DNA of 64,000 bases from Enterococcus avium ATCC 14025 (GCF_000406965.1 NZ_KE136367.1:232001-296000), one strand, 5' to 3'. Positions 26,820-36,021 are shown, numbered from the stretch's first letter. Made by a program: numbers and translations. Notes: generated by a model from the sequence alone, not told the origin.

Positions 26820-27403
26820 GTAATTTCATTAATATGTTCTTTACTATCATACCAAAGCTCTTCTGGTGAATAGAAATCCGTACCATTTAGAACTACTTCA
26901 CCCGACTCTTTGATTTCAAACTGCGAACCGATCCAATTATAGGAATTATATTTTCCAAACATCAATGGTCCACGTTTCCCCTTTCCTCTACTTGGAGAGA
27001 AAAGATCAATCATCCCCTCAAAAAGATGCGATCTTAGATATCGAATCTCATCATTATCAAAAGTAATCCGTAGAAATCCAGCCATATTTTCAACATTTAC
27101 TGCTTTAGGCACCTTACCTTCAGGATATTTTTTAATCGCGATCGACTTGTCCATGTTCTCTTCTCCTTTGATTTTAGAAAAGAAAGAAGCCAAAAATGAC
27201 GGTTTTGACTTTCCTAAAAGTTCATCCGTAGATATCTGAAAATAGTTGCTCAATCGAACCAGCATGTCCAAATCAGGATAACTTTTCTTTCTCTCCCACT
27301 TTGAAACAGCTTGCGGAGTCACATTTAGATAATCAGCCAAATCCTTTTGCGACATTTTTTTCGCTTCTCTCAACTCTTTGATTTTAGCTCCGATCTCTAC
27401 CAT
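26810..27403 (-). CDS. XRE family regulator with C-terminal sensor-like region
   Basis: The 197-residue product has an N-terminal Cro/C1 helix-turn-helix (IKELREAKKMSQKDLADYLNVTPQAVSKWER, residues 5-60). The part from about residue 85 is not recognised; it looks like a beta-rich domain (RITFDNDEIRYLRSHLFEG, NWIGSQFEIKESGEVVLNG). ATG at 27403 follows GGAGGG by seven bases; upstream frame codons lack support. It is next to the ABC export operon in the same direction and may sense its status, but that is only position. Confidence 0.8.
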   Translation of the reverse strand: MVEIGAKIKELREAKKMSQKDLADYLNVTPQAVSKWERKKSYPDLDMLVRLSNYFQISTDELLGKSKPSFLASFFSKIKGEENMDKSIAIKKYPEGKVPKAVNVENMAGFLRITFDNDEIRYLRSHLFEGMIDLFSPSRGKGKRGPLMFGKYNSYNWIGSQFEIKESGEVVLNGTDFYSPEELWYDSKEHINEITYP

Positions 27404-27569
27404 GAATATACCCTCCAGTATTCTAACAAACAATAAACCTTCTGTTGAAATCATAAAATTTGTGCTCAACTATTAGTTGAATACTTAAATTTTACCATTT
27501 TCAGAAGGTTTAGCTAAATAATAGTCACTGTTGATTGATTCCTTAAAACAGCTGTTTAAAAAGCAATAG

Positions 27570-28775
27570 TTATTTCAATATATCGATCAATTCTTTTTTT
27601 GCTGCAGCTGAGGCCGGTAAATAACTAAAGCCTACTCCGATCAAAACCGAAGTCCCGATCGAAATGAATACCGTCATCATATCAGGGCGAACAGAAAACG
27701 GCAGTGCAAAGGACGCACCAAAAGCAATCAGAATACCTAAAATATAGCCGATAATACCGCCGCTTGCTGTTAAAACAATTCCTTCAAATAGAAATTGTAA
27801 TTTGATTGATTTGGCATTTGCCCCAAGTGCACGCCGAATCCCGATTTCCTTTGTTCGTTCTGAGACCGAGATATACATCATATTCATTACACCCACACCC
27901 GCAATAAATAATGAAATAGCTGCTACTGCGCTGATAAAAAGAGTCATCTGATCTAGCATTGATCCTAGTTGTTTAATTTCAGAGCTTGGATCATAGCTTT
28001 GATATTCTCCTAGCGTTCGACTCTCACCATTCATGTTGAGCTGTTTTAATACCTTGGTCATTGCCGCTTCGTTATTCGCTTTCGCATTGAACTTAATAGC
28101 TAAAACGGAATGATCCTCTTTTTTTCCTAAATAGCGTGTGTACGTCTTTTTTGGAAAAAAGGCCAATGGTTCATAGTTTTGTGGTCCGATTTCACCCGAA
28201 GTATTTGCAGATACACCAACAACTGTAAAAACTTGACCATTTAAATCAAAGCCTTTATTCAATGCCGCTTCTTTTGAACCAAAAAGCTGTTTTGCTACAA
28301 CCTCATCAAGAACGACAACCTTATTCAAGCTATCACTGTCCGCTGCATTCAACTGACGTCCGTTTAAAATAGATAAATTTGTTTCCTTCGTCGGATTAAC
28401 GGTCATTGACAGCTTCGTATTCTTATCATAAAAATCAACTGTTGGATTACTATCTTTTTTCGTTGCTTTATAATAAGAAACATTCTTTACTTCCGGCAAG
28501 TTTGCAACCATATCTTTATCAGTCTGCGAGATACCGCTATTGTCACTGACCAAATTATCAAAATCATTGTATTTAATATTGATGTATTTTGTTTGTCCTG
28601 TTTCATCTGTACCAGTTGTCTCAGATAAAATGTTTCGTTTAAACCCATTTCCTAAAGCAACGATCATGATAACTGCGGCAATCCCAATAATGATACCCAC
28701 CATTGTTAAGAAACTACGACGTTTATTTTTAAAAATGGAGCGAAAGGCGGTCCTCCAGAGTATGTACTTTCTCAC
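27570..28775 (-). CDS. MacB-like ABC transporter permease
   Basis: The 401-residue protein has one N-terminal membrane segment (about residues 20-42), a large extracellular MacB periplasmic core-like domain, and three C-terminal segments with the FtsX domain (ERTKEIGIRRALGANAKSIKLQFLFEGI). It forms the membrane part of a tripartite-type exporter with the ATPase and adaptor genes. Start overlaps the ATPase stop by four bases. Confidence 0.9.
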   Translation of the reverse strand: MRKYILWRTAFRSIFKNKRRSFLTMVGIIIGIAAVIMIVALGNGFKRNILSETTGTDETGQTKYINIKYNDFDNLVSDNSGISQTDKDMVANLPEVKNVSYYKATKKDSNPTVDFYDKNTKLSMTVNPTKETNLSILNGRQLNAADSDSLNKVVVLDEVVAKQLFGSKEAALNKGFDLNGQVFTVVGVSANTSGEIGPQNYEPLAFFPKKTYTRYLGKKEDHSVLAIKFNAKANNEAAMTKVLKQLNMNGESRTLGEYQSYDPSSEIKQLGSMLDQMTLFISAVAAISLFIAGVGVMNMMYISVSERTKEIGIRRALGANAKSIKLQFLFEGIVLTASGGIIGYILGILIAFGASFALPFSVRPDMMTVFISIGTSVLIGVGFSYLPASAAAKKELIDILK

Positions 28776-29449
28776 GACTGCAGCACCTCCTCGATCATTT
28801 TCCCATCTCTGATTTTTAATAGCCGATCACAGTAAACAACTGTTTCAGGATCGTGTGTTACTAAAATAATTGTTACACCTTCATCGTTAAGCTGCTTGAA
28901 TAGCTGCATGATTTCATCCGTTGTGTGGGTATCCAGTGCTCCGGTTGGTTCATCTGCAATAATAAAATTTGGCTGATTAATCAACGCTCGCGCTATTGCT
29001 ACTCGCTGCTGCTGTCCACCAGATAATTGCTTAGGAAGCTGATCCAGTTTTTCTGATAATCCGACTCTTTTTAAGGCGTCCTTCACTTTCTTTTGTGTTT
29101 CATTATGTTTAGCCCCTTTATATAAAAGAGGCAACTCAACATTTTCAGCCACTGACAAATTTTCAATCAAACTAAAATTTTGAAAAACAAACCCTACAGA
29201 GCGATTGCGAATCTCAGATAATTCTTCATCCTTGAAATCTCCAATTTCACGTCCATTAAATAGATACCTTCCGTCAAAATGACGATCAATAAAACCTAAA
29301 AGATTAATCAATGTCGATTTTCCTGACCCAGAAGGTCCCATAATGGCGACAAACTCTCCTGCGGCAATTGAAAAATTGACATCTTCTAAAACAGTTAACT
29401 GTGTGTCCCCGGTCTCATAATATTTATACACATGCTCCAATTTAATCAT
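28772..29449 (-). CDS. MacB-type ABC transporter ATP-binding protein
   Basis: The 225-residue ATPase has Walker A GPSGSGKSTLINLLGF, Q-loop FQNFSLI, signature LSGGQQQRVAIARAL, Walker B FIIADEPTGALDT and the switch His in VTHDPE. It is of the LolD/MacB type that serves FtsX-fold permeases. It overlaps the adaptor gene by eight bases and the permease gene by four, so all three are one operon. Confidence 0.93.
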   Translation of the reverse strand: MIKLEHVYKYYETGDTQLTVLEDVNFSIAAGEFVAIMGPSGSGKSTLINLLGFIDRHFDGRYLFNGREIGDFKDEELSEIRNRSVGFVFQNFSLIENLSVAENVELPLLYKGAKHNETQKKVKDALKRVGLSEKLDQLPKQLSGGQQQRVAIARALINQPNFIIADEPTGALDTHTTDEIMQLFKQLNDEGVTIILVTHDPETVVYCDRLLKIRDGKMIEEVLQS

Positions 29450-30584
29450 TCGCAGCTACCTGAATTTCCGAACCGTCCTTTAGCTCATCATCTGGATTTT
29501 CAATGATTTTATCATTGGCTTTCAATCCTTTTTGTACTATATTATGCCCACTGACAGTTACTATTTGAATCGCTGTTTTCTTGACCTTGCCATTTACATA
29601 TTTATAAACATATTGTTCATTTTTTGTTTTCTTTATCGCAGAATCAGGCAACAAAAGCTGCTTTTGCTGCAAAGTTACTAAAGTTGATAAATCATCTGTC
29701 CAAGGAAAGTCCCCTTCTACAATAAATTCGTAGGAAGCGACATTGCTGTTGTCCCCGCTAGTTGGTAACGCACTAGTAGCAATACTTTTAATCGTTCCGT
29801 CAACTTTTTTATCATTGCCGACCGTCGTTACTTGAACTGTTTGACCAGGCACCAATTTGTCTAAGTCATATTCCGTAACAATTCCTTTGACCTGCTTCTC
29901 TTTGCTAGATACCGTTACTACAGGAACTTCAGGACTACCTTTTCCTTTTTCATCCACCGAGGCAATCCCCGCAATTTCTGAACTGACTGTCGATGATGCT
30001 TGTTTCTGTTGTCCAGCTAATACATCTTTAGCCGATTGAACATCCTCATAAGCACTTTGTACTGCAAAACGTGATTGACTCAATTGATCATTCGCTGTTT
30101 GCAATTCTCCCTGCTGCTGTTTTAACTGTTCATTTAAAGCCGTCTTTTCTTCTTCTTTTGCTTGTGTCATTTTTTGCTGTGTATCATTGATTTGATTGGT
30201 AATTGTTTGTACTTGTCTTTCATTTGCCGCTACAGTCGCCTCTGCTTGTGAAGCATCTAATGAGCTTTTTTCTACCGCATGCCGCTGTGAGACTGTTTCA
30301 TTTTCCACGGCTTCATTCTGATACTCAATTAATGGCGTTCCAATTGCGACCTCTTCACCGTTACTTACAGGAATATTTTTAATTCTCCCTTTATTTCCAT
30401 CAAAAAAATAGAGCTGCTTCTTAAGTGGTTCCACTTTACCTTTAAGTTGTAACGGATCAGCTGCTTTTACTGTAAAGACATGATATGGCGATTCTTTCTT
30501 TTTAGAATTTAATGCAAAAAAGCCACATCCGGCTAACACTACACCGATCACTCCGACTAACATAAGCTTCGTTTTCTTCTTCAT
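29442..30584 (-). CDS. HlyD/MacA-like membrane fusion adaptor
   Basis: The 380-residue protein has an N-terminal membrane anchor (about residues 5-25), a first lipoyl half (GNKGRIKNIPVSNGEEVAIGTPLIEYQN), a coiled-coil of about 100 residues, a second lipoyl half and a beta-barrel (KGIVTEYDLDKLVPGQTVQVTTVGN). In Gram-positives such adaptors partner MacB-like exporters, often for antimicrobial peptides. GGAGG precedes the ATG. First gene of the three-gene operon. Confidence 0.9.
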   Translation of the reverse strand: MKKKTKLMLVGVIGVVLAGCGFFALNSKKKESPYHVFTVKAADPLQLKGKVEPLKKQLYFFDGNKGRIKNIPVSNGEEVAIGTPLIEYQNEAVENETVSQRHAVEKSSLDASQAEATVAANERQVQTITNQINDTQQKMTQAKEEEKTALNEQLKQQQGELQTANDQLSQSRFAVQSAYEDVQSAKDVLAGQQKQASSTVSSEIAGIASVDEKGKGSPEVPVVTVSSKEKQVKGIVTEYDLDKLVPGQTVQVTTVGNDKKVDGTIKSIATSALPTSGDNSNVASYEFIVEGDFPWTDDLSTLVTLQQKQLLLPDSAIKKTKNEQYVYKYVNGKVKKTAIQIVTVSGHNIVQKGLKANDKIIENPDDELKDGSEIQVAAND

Positions 30585-30963
30585 AAATTTCCTCCAAATA
30601 AACTTTCTATAGTCAGTTTACAAGGTCAGAAAATTTTTCAACATCGAATCAACATAGTATAAACTAACAAAAAAGTAATGCCGAAAAAGTTTCTAAGTCT
30701 TTTCATTTATAAAGCTAAATATACTCGTGAGACCGATGCGAACTTTTATAATTAACAACGAATTATAGGTTATGCGTTGATATCCAATTGTGTTTTATTT
30801 AAAAATTTAATTTATGAATTAAAAAAATTAAAAAGAAGGAAAAAATATTTAGTCTATTTTTGATACTGTAAGATTGCAGTAATAACAAAGAAATAAGGCG
30901 AATTTATTAATAGATGATTTTAACTAATCCCTAAATATTTATTCGCTGATAGGAGTGGTATTT
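30585..30963. other. Divergent intergenic region, AT-rich
   Basis: About 380 bases between the export operon and a regulator gene. No gene seen. A weak plus-strand promoter candidate is TTGATA (30860) with TAACAA 17 bases later. No operator was recognised. Confidence 0.4.
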
Positions 30964-31668
30964 ATGGCAAGAATATTAATCATAACAAAAAATTTAATGG
31001 TTGAAAGAGATTTGCAAGCAATCCTACAACGTTCAAATGATGAAGTATATTGTTCTTGCGATTTATTAAATGATGCTCAATTTTTTCCACAAATTATCAA
31101 GTATTTCTCATTGGTCATTTTTAGTGACACTGTCTCTACTTTAGATATTTCGAAGTCTTATGCCTTCTTCAAGAAAAATGGTTTGTTTATTTTGAGAAAA
31201 GGAAATAAAGAAGATCTAACGAAGTCAGAATTTTCTCATTTGATCAATGTAATTGATGATTGGATTGAACCTGAAGCAACGGATATGGAGATCACGGAAA
31301 AAATTGCTAAACTCGCAAGTGAACAGGAACATACAGTTTTTGCTGCTGGAAAGAATCATAGCTTACAAAAAGAAAAGAACTCTGAGCTATTCTTTTTCAG
31401 TCTTTCTTCAAACGAAAAAAAATTATTGTACCATCTCTATGACTATCAAAAAGATGGGAAAGTGCTCTCTCGAGAAAAGATGTGCTCATTAATTTGGGAG
31501 ACAGAAGCAACAAGATCCAATTTATGCCAGCTTTCTAACTTGGCCAATCGAATCAAAAAGAAACTAGCTATCTACCAGTTTCCTGATGGCGAATTGACCA
31601 CGTCTTGGAATAAGGGATACTTTTTAGGTGACTTATTATTTAGTGAAATAGAAAAAAATATGAGTTAA
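30964..31668 (+). CDS. Winged-helix (OmpR/PhoB-type) regulator with degenerate receiver
   Basis: The 234-residue protein has an N-terminal Rossmann-like receiver region (ARILIITKNLMVERDLQAIL) in which the normal acidic pocket and phospho-acceptor Asp are not evident, and a C-terminal OmpR-type winged helix (LSSNEKKLLYHLYDYQKDGKVLSREKMCSLIWE, NLANRIKKKL). AGGAG lies eight bases before the ATG at 30964. There is no kinase gene nearby. It is divergent from the MacAB-like operon and upstream of an Mga-like gene, so it may control either. Confidence 0.75.
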   Translation: MARILIITKNLMVERDLQAILQRSNDEVYCSCDLLNDAQFFPQIIKYFSLVIFSDTVSTLDISKSYAFFKKNGLFILRKGNKEDLTKSEFSHLINVIDDWIEPEATDMEITEKIAKLASEQEHTVFAAGKNHSLQKEKNSELFFFSLSSNEKKLLYHLYDYQKDGKVLSREKMCSLIWETEATRSNLCQLSNLANRIKKKLAIYQFPDGELTTSWNKGYFLGDLLFSEIEKNMS

Positions 31669-31776
31669 CTAAGTCTAAGAGGCTTGTAGAAAAAGTTGAT
31701 TACTCACCTCATCTTCACCATAACAAATAGAAGGATGCTTATTTTATTAGGTTTAACAATATAAGGAGACAGTTCA

Positions 31777-33210
31777 TTGATAGACAATTTTATAGAAAAA
31801 GATATCCTGCGCAGAGTTAAAATCACTTATGTACTATATGAATGTAGACAAATAAAAATAAACGAGCTGGCCACGAATATAAATACTAGCTTTAACACAA
31901 TCAAAAGGGATTGTTATACGATCGCCTCTAAATTAGAAAACGACTTAGTTTCCTATAAAATATCCCGATCAGAATTATCCTTTCAATTTAAACCGGACAC
32001 TAGCTGTTATGAGTTGGTTCGTAAATTATATTTAGATTCACTTTTTCTGAGAGTATGCTACCGATACCTTTTGGGAAAAAATAATTATACTTCAATCTCT
32101 GAGGATGAATTTATTTCAGTGACCAAAGTGTTCAATTTAAAAAAGAAGTCTGAGAGATATTTTCGGCAAAGTTTAGGACTCAATTCTGAAGGAGAAATTG
32201 ACTTCGATAATAAATTGAAAATAAGGTATATTTTTTTAGCTATCTGGATGCGGGGAATTGGCATTAGTGAGCTTAATAAAAATCCGCTCTTCTTCCAATC
32301 TGAAAAAATTGCGCTTGCTATAAGTGAGCTTTTAAAAAACAGACTCAGTAAAAAAAGTCTGCTTTATCTGCAATACTCAATTTTTTTAAGTCTTACAAGA
32401 AGAGACACTCTAATGATAGAAGCCGAAACGATCGCGTTTTTGAAGACAGGAATTATTTTTAATAGCATCAACACTTGCTTTTTACAGCAAAACGTAGAGA
32501 TGGATGATCAAAATTTAGCATTCATTTCTTTTGTTTATAAAAATTTGCCTTACAACCCAGAAAGCTACCGATTAATTGAAGTAGACTATCAATACTATCG
32601 TACACGTTTAATCAAAAGTCATCCTTCTGTTGTTCAGCTGATCAGAAATTTCGAGGCAGGATTCGAAATGAATCTACTCGGGGAAATGGAATTTGAAAAA
32701 CCCTTGATGGATTTAGTCTATACCACCTCTTTCGGAATTAATGAGTTTTTACTTAACCAATACTTTTTTATAAACAGCAATGATTTCCATATAAAAGAAA
32801 AAGTAAGTAAAATCATATGTGCTTGGTTAAAAGAATACTTTTCAAATACTATCACCATGTCTGAATCAATCATTTTGCAGTTTTGTCAACAAGTCATGCC
32901 GCTTTTAAAAAAAGGTGAAAAAAAGAAGATTCCCATCATAATTGTTGCTAAAGATGAATACTCTCATATGTTGTTTAGGAACAATATTAACAAGATCATT
33001 TCAGAAAACTATTTTTTTATCAATGATGAGATTTATTATTCCATCGACGATATTCCTGAGTTATTTTTTAACATTCATTGTTTTATCGTTTGCGAACGTT
33101 GCTTACTAAATCAAGAGCGAAAATTTATTCTTCCAATCTCCATCAATAACTTGACCAACGATTTAAAAGATATCTCAAATTACATCTTCACATGCGTTTT
33201 GACAAAATAA
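31777..33210 (+). CDS. Mga-like regulator
   Basis: The 477-residue protein has an N-terminal HTH (INELATNINTSFNTIKRDCYTIASKLE), a helical Mga-type middle and a C-terminal stretch resembling an EIIB-like domain (KIPIIIVAKDEYSHMLFRNN). TTG at 31777 follows AAGGAGA by about eight bases. Codon use is more AT-rich than in neighbours, as is common for accessory regulators. The target may be the export operon or a lost neighbour; an insertion sequence lies just downstream. Confidence 0.7.
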   Translation: MIDNFIEKDILRRVKITYVLYECRQIKINELATNINTSFNTIKRDCYTIASKLENDLVSYKISRSELSFQFKPDTSCYELVRKLYLDSLFLRVCYRYLLGKNNYTSISEDEFISVTKVFNLKKKSERYFRQSLGLNSEGEIDFDNKLKIRYIFLAIWMRGIGISELNKNPLFFQSEKIALAISELLKNRLSKKSLLYLQYSIFLSLTRRDTLMIEAETIAFLKTGIIFNSINTCFLQQNVEMDDQNLAFISFVYKNLPYNPESYRLIEVDYQYYRTRLIKSHPSVVQLIRNFEAGFEMNLLGEMEFEKPLMDLVYTTSFGINEFLLNQYFFINSNDFHIKEKVSKIICAWLKEYFSNTITMSESIILQFCQQVMPLLKKGEKKKIPIIIVAKDEYSHMLFRNNINKIISENYFFINDEIYYSIDDIPELFFNIHCFIVCERCLLNQERKFILPISINNLTNDLKDISNYIFTCVLTK

Positions 33211-33278
33211 TTATACGCGACACTACTCCATCTGAAACGAAAATACTTTTAGAAAAAATGGACCTTTAAATAGAAAAA

Positions 33279-33304
33279 AGACACTTCCCAATTGGAAAGT
33301 GTCT
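33279..33304. repeat. Target duplication of the IS, left copy (rpsI terminator hairpin)
   Basis: A 26-base sequence identical to 34841-34866. It is itself nearly palindromic (GACACTT...AAGTGTC) and is the hairpin of the rpsI terminator. This copy retains the T tract (TTTTTT on the minus strand) of the original terminator. Confidence 0.85.
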
Positions 33305-34749
33305 CAGACTGTAGACAAAAGACGTCTCGAACTCGTAATTTGAGTTTGAGACGTCTTTTTATCTGATTTCTTTCGAAATTTTGAACAAAAAAATAAAGGC
33401 TCCTTGCCTTTCCATAGCCAGGTGGCTAATTTCTTTAAATTCATTGCAGCAAACACTAGCATCGTATGCGTCGCGACTTTTTCCAAGCCTCGATACTTGG
33501 TCCAACGCATCCCATGCTTTTCTTTTGCATCCGCAAATATTCGTTCAATCGTTTGTTTCCGTTTTTTGTAAATTGATTTATTCAGATCCGTTAGGCGAAG
33601 ATGTTCCACTTCATCCATCAGATCTCCCCAAACATGTCTCGTGATGACTCGTTGATGATTTTTACTTTTGGTACATTGGTTTAGCAGAGGACAGTTCACA
33701 CATTCTTTTGGATTGGATTTGTATTCTCGGTACCCTTCTCGATTAACCGTTGAAAAAGCGAGCATTTGATCTTGCGGACAAATGTAACAATCATAATACT
33801 CGTCATAGAGAAACTCGTTTTTTGATAATAACCCCTTTTTCCCTTTGGGCCTTGAATAAGGCAAACAAGGTCGAAGGTTCAAATGAGTCAAAAAGTGAAC
33901 AAACTTAGGTGTCTTATACCCAGCATCAGCGACAACACAGTTGATTTCAGGAAAAAGTCTCTTCGATTGTTTGACGAGCTGAAAGGCGACTTGACTGTCA
34001 TGAATATTTCCAGGAGTGATGATTGTGCTAAGAATAAATCCGTTGTCGTCGCATGAAGTATGGGCAGAATAAGCAAATTGTTTTTCTCGTTCGCCTTTGA
34101 CGTAGTAGCCGCTTTCCGGATCAGCCTTACTTATTTTTCTTTCTTTCAGCTTCACTTCCTTTTCTAAGTCCAAAGTAAAAGGGCGTTTTCCGGCCTCTAT
34201 TCGTTGACGATTGATCTCATCTTCTAATTCATCCTGATAGGCTTTCGCTTCATCATGGGTCATTTCTTTCGTAAACTTATGTTTATTGGCGTTAGCTTTG
34301 ATGTGGGTAGAATCAAGATACAAATTATCCTCTGTTACAAAACCTGCTTTAACTGCTTGTTCTAAAATATAGGCAAAAATATCCTCAAACACCGTCGTTT
34401 CTCTAAATCGGCGGACATAATTCTTTCCAAAAGTTGAGAAATGGGGGATTTTCTCCTCGAAGGAATAGCCTAAAAACCAGCGGTAAGCGACATTGGTATC
34501 GACTTCCTTAATGGTTTGTCGCATGGAACGGATACCGAATAAATACTGAATAAACACCAATTTGATCAGAATCACTGGATCGATACTTGGGCGACCTAAA
34601 TCGGAGTAAGTGGCTTCGACGATTGGATAAATAAATTCAAAATCAAGCGCGGCATCAATCTTTCGAACGAGATGATCTTGAGGAACTAGATCATCAATCG
34701 TAAGCATCGCAAATTGATTTCTACCATTCGTATTGTTTTTAGACATCAT
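33304..34749 (-). CDS. IS1182-family transposase
   Basis: The 481-residue protein has an N-terminal DUF772-type domain (NQFAMLTIDDLVPQDHLVRKIDAAL, LFGIRSMRQTIKEV) and a DDE catalytic region (LYLDSTHIKANANKHKF, CVVADAGYKTPKFV, RKQTIERIFADAKEKHG). ATG at 34749 follows AAGGAG by eight bases. The frame runs to the last base of the element and its TGA stop is completed by the first base of the flanking duplication. It looks intact. Confidence 0.88.
   Translation of the reverse strand: MMSKNNTNGRNQFAMLTIDDLVPQDHLVRKIDAALDFEFIYPIVEATYSDLGRPSIDPVILIKLVFIQYLFGIRSMRQTIKEVDTNVAYRWFLGYSFEEKIPHFSTFGKNYVRRFRETTVFEDIFAYILEQAVKAGFVTEDNLYLDSTHIKANANKHKFTKEMTHDEAKAYQDELEDEINRQRIEAGKRPFTLDLEKEVKLKERKISKADPESGYYVKGEREKQFAYSAHTSCDDNGFILSTIITPGNIHDSQVAFQLVKQSKRLFPEINCVVADAGYKTPKFVHFLTHLNLRPCLPYSRPKGKKGLLSKNEFLYDEYYDCYICPQDQMLAFSTVNREGYREYKSNPKECVNCPLLNQCTKSKNHQRVITRHVWGDLMDEVEHLRLTDLNKSIYKKRKQTIERIFADAKEKHGMRWTKYRGLEKVATHTMLVFAAMNLKKLATWLWKGKEPLFFCSKFRKKSDKKTSQTQITSSRRLLSTV
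33317..33359. terminator. Left-end hairpin of the IS
   Basis: Arms around GACGTCTC and GAGACGTC form a stem of about 14 bp, with T tracts outside on both strands. It lies at the 3' end of the transposase frame. Confidence 0.7.
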
Positions 34750-34793
34750 AACTATCACTCCTTGCATTCGTTTTCATAAATCTATTATAAAAG

Positions 34794-34839
34794 AAAAGAC
34801 TGTAGACATCATCCATAAAATGGACTTTGTCTACAGTCT
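34794..34839. terminator. Right-end hairpin of the IS
   Basis: AGACTGTAGACA and TGTCTACAGTCT are perfect arms separated by about 19 bases; on the minus strand the stem runs into TTTTCTTTT. It lies upstream of the transposase gene, so it may stop transcription from outside. A near copy occurs at 58945-58990. Confidence 0.7.
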
Positions 34840-34840
34840 G

Positions 34841-34866
34841 AGACACTTCCCAATTGGAAAGTGTCT
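34841..34866. repeat. Target duplication of the IS, right copy
   Basis: Identical to 33279-33304. It sits shortly after rpsI. On the minus strand it is followed directly by the IS end (CAGACTG), so this copy of the terminator hairpin has lost its T tract. Confidence 0.85.
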
Positions 34867-34887
34867 TTGAATTTCTGTATAAACGAA

Positions 34888-35280
34888 TTAACGTTTTGAG
34901 AACTGTGAAGCTTTACGAGCTTTCTTAAGACCTGGTTTTTTACGTTCAACCATACGTGAATCACGAGTAAGTAATCCAGCGCGTTTTAATGGTGCACGGA
35001 AATCAGGATCTACTTCTAATAAAGCGCGTGAGATACCGTGACGGATAGCGCCGGCTTGACCTGCGTAGCCCCCACCGTTTACGTTTACGAATACATCATA
35101 TGAACCAGCTGTTTCAGTAACACCAAATGGTTGGTTGATTACTAAACGTAGGTCAGCGTGTGGGATATATTCTTCAACGTCTTTTTTATTTACAGTAATT
35201 TTACCAGTTCCTGGTACTAAACGTACGCGAGCAACTGCATTTTTACGACGGCCTGTGCCGCTATATTGAACTTGTGCCAA
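34888..35280 (-). CDS. rpsI: 30S ribosomal protein S9
   Basis: The 130-residue protein has the S9 pattern: [39 protein letters not shown] and the basic C-terminus [17 protein letters not shown]. It follows rplM by 15 bases in the conserved rplM-rpsI operon. An insertion sequence lies in its terminator. Confidence 0.98.
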   Translation of the reverse strand: MAQVQYSGTGRRKNAVARVRLVPGTGKITVNKKDVEEYIPHADLRLVINQPFGVTETAGSYDVFVNVNGGGYAGQAGAIRHGISRALLEVDPDFRAPLKRAGLLTRDSRMVERKKPGLKKARKASQFSKR

Positions 35281-35295
35281 TGAATTTCCCTCCTA

Positions 35296-35739
35296 TTAAA
35301 TTAAGTTTGTGATGTCTAAGACTTCTGGTTGTTGTGCTGCATGTGGATGTTCTGCTCCACCGTAAACGTGAAGTTTCATGCCTTGAGCGCGACCTAAAGT
35401 GTTTTTAGGAAGCATACCTTTAACAGAAGTTTCGACCAAACGGCGAGAATTTTTAGCACGCATTTCGCCTGCTGAGATTGATTTCAATCCACCAGGGAAG
35501 TTTGAGTGACGGTAGTAAATCTTGTCAGTTGCTTTCTTACCTGTCAATTTAACTTTATCTGCATTAATTACAATTACAAAATCACCAGTGTCAATGTGTG
35601 GTGTGAATGTTGGTTTATTTTTTCCGCGTAGCATTGATGCAACAACTGTTGAAAGACGTCCTAAAGGAACATCAGTTGCGTCTACTACGTACCATTTGCG
35701 ATCTACTTCGCCTGGCTTAGCCATATATGTTGTACGCAC
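35296..35739 (-). CDS. rplM: 50S ribosomal protein L13
   Basis: The 147-residue protein has [54 protein letters not shown] and [18 protein letters not shown] at 35739 follows GGAGG by eight bases and gives the family N-terminus [16 protein letters not shown]; the frame is open further up but that part is leader RNA. Confidence 0.97.
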   Translation of the reverse strand: MRTTYMAKPGEVDRKWYVVDATDVPLGRLSTVVASMLRGKNKPTFTPHIDTGDFVIVINADKVKLTGKKATDKIYYRHSNFPGGLKSISAGEMRAKNSRRLVETSVKGMLPKNTLGRAQGMKLHVYGGAEHPHAAQQPEVLDITNLI

Positions 35740-35818
35740 GTTTTTTTCCTCCAATTTCGATTTCGAATGTTTGACAAACACTTGAGTTTCCGGGGCTCTC
35801 GTGGGGCAAACAATACCA
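35740..35818 (-). ncRNA. Candidate L13 leader RNA
   Basis: The approximately 80-base transcript leader between the strong promoter and rplM is G/C-richer than its surroundings. Firmicute rplM leaders bind L13 as an autoregulatory element; here position fits but I could not confirm the consensus structure. Confidence 0.4.
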
Positions 35819-35824
35819 TTTACC

Positions 35825-35853
35825 ATAATACTTGCAAAGCCTTGCCATGTCAA
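35825..35853 (-). promoter_or_regulatory. Promoter of rplM-rpsI
   Basis: TTGACA and TATTAT on the minus strand with an exact 17-base spacer. Confidence 0.85.
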
Positions 35854-35970
35854 TGTTTTTCTCTTTGAAAACGCAAAATATTTTCATTTTCTCTAACTTC
35901 TTCTACTATTCACTATCCTTTCTTTTATACAGGTCAAAATGAATAAAGAAACGTATTTTCAAAAATATTT

Positions 35971-35986
35971 TGCATAAATATTTAAA
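35971..35986. promoter_or_regulatory. Candidate ArgR box upstream of argG
   Basis: TGCATAAATATTTAAA resembles the Gram-positive ARG box (TGMATWWWWATKCA). A second, poorer match, ATGAATAAAGAAAC, begins at 35939. Both lie just upstream of the argG -35. Confidence 0.35.
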
Positions 35987-35992
35987 AAGTGC

Positions 35993-36021
35993 TTGCTTTT
36001 TGTATTTTACGATGCTAATAT
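35993..36021 (+). promoter_or_regulatory. Promoter of argG
   Basis: TTGCTT and TAATAT with a 17-base spacer; TG precedes the -10 (TGCTAATAT), an extended -10. The argG start is about 55 bases downstream. Confidence 0.7.

Larger units (their letters stand above)
33305..34840 (-). mobile_element. IS1182-family insertion sequence, complete
   Basis: A 1536-bp element bounded by 15-bp perfect terminal inverted repeats (CAGACTGTAGACAAA). It carries one transposase gene on the minus strand. The flanks are a 26-bp direct repeat that is the complete palindromic hairpin of the rpsI terminator, consistent with insertion targeted at a stem-loop. Hairpins lie inside each end. Confidence 0.88.

Noticed and set aside
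35740..35853. rplM start further upstream
   Set aside because: The extended frame overlaps the leader and promoter; GTG 35739 has the ribosome binding site and the family N-terminus.
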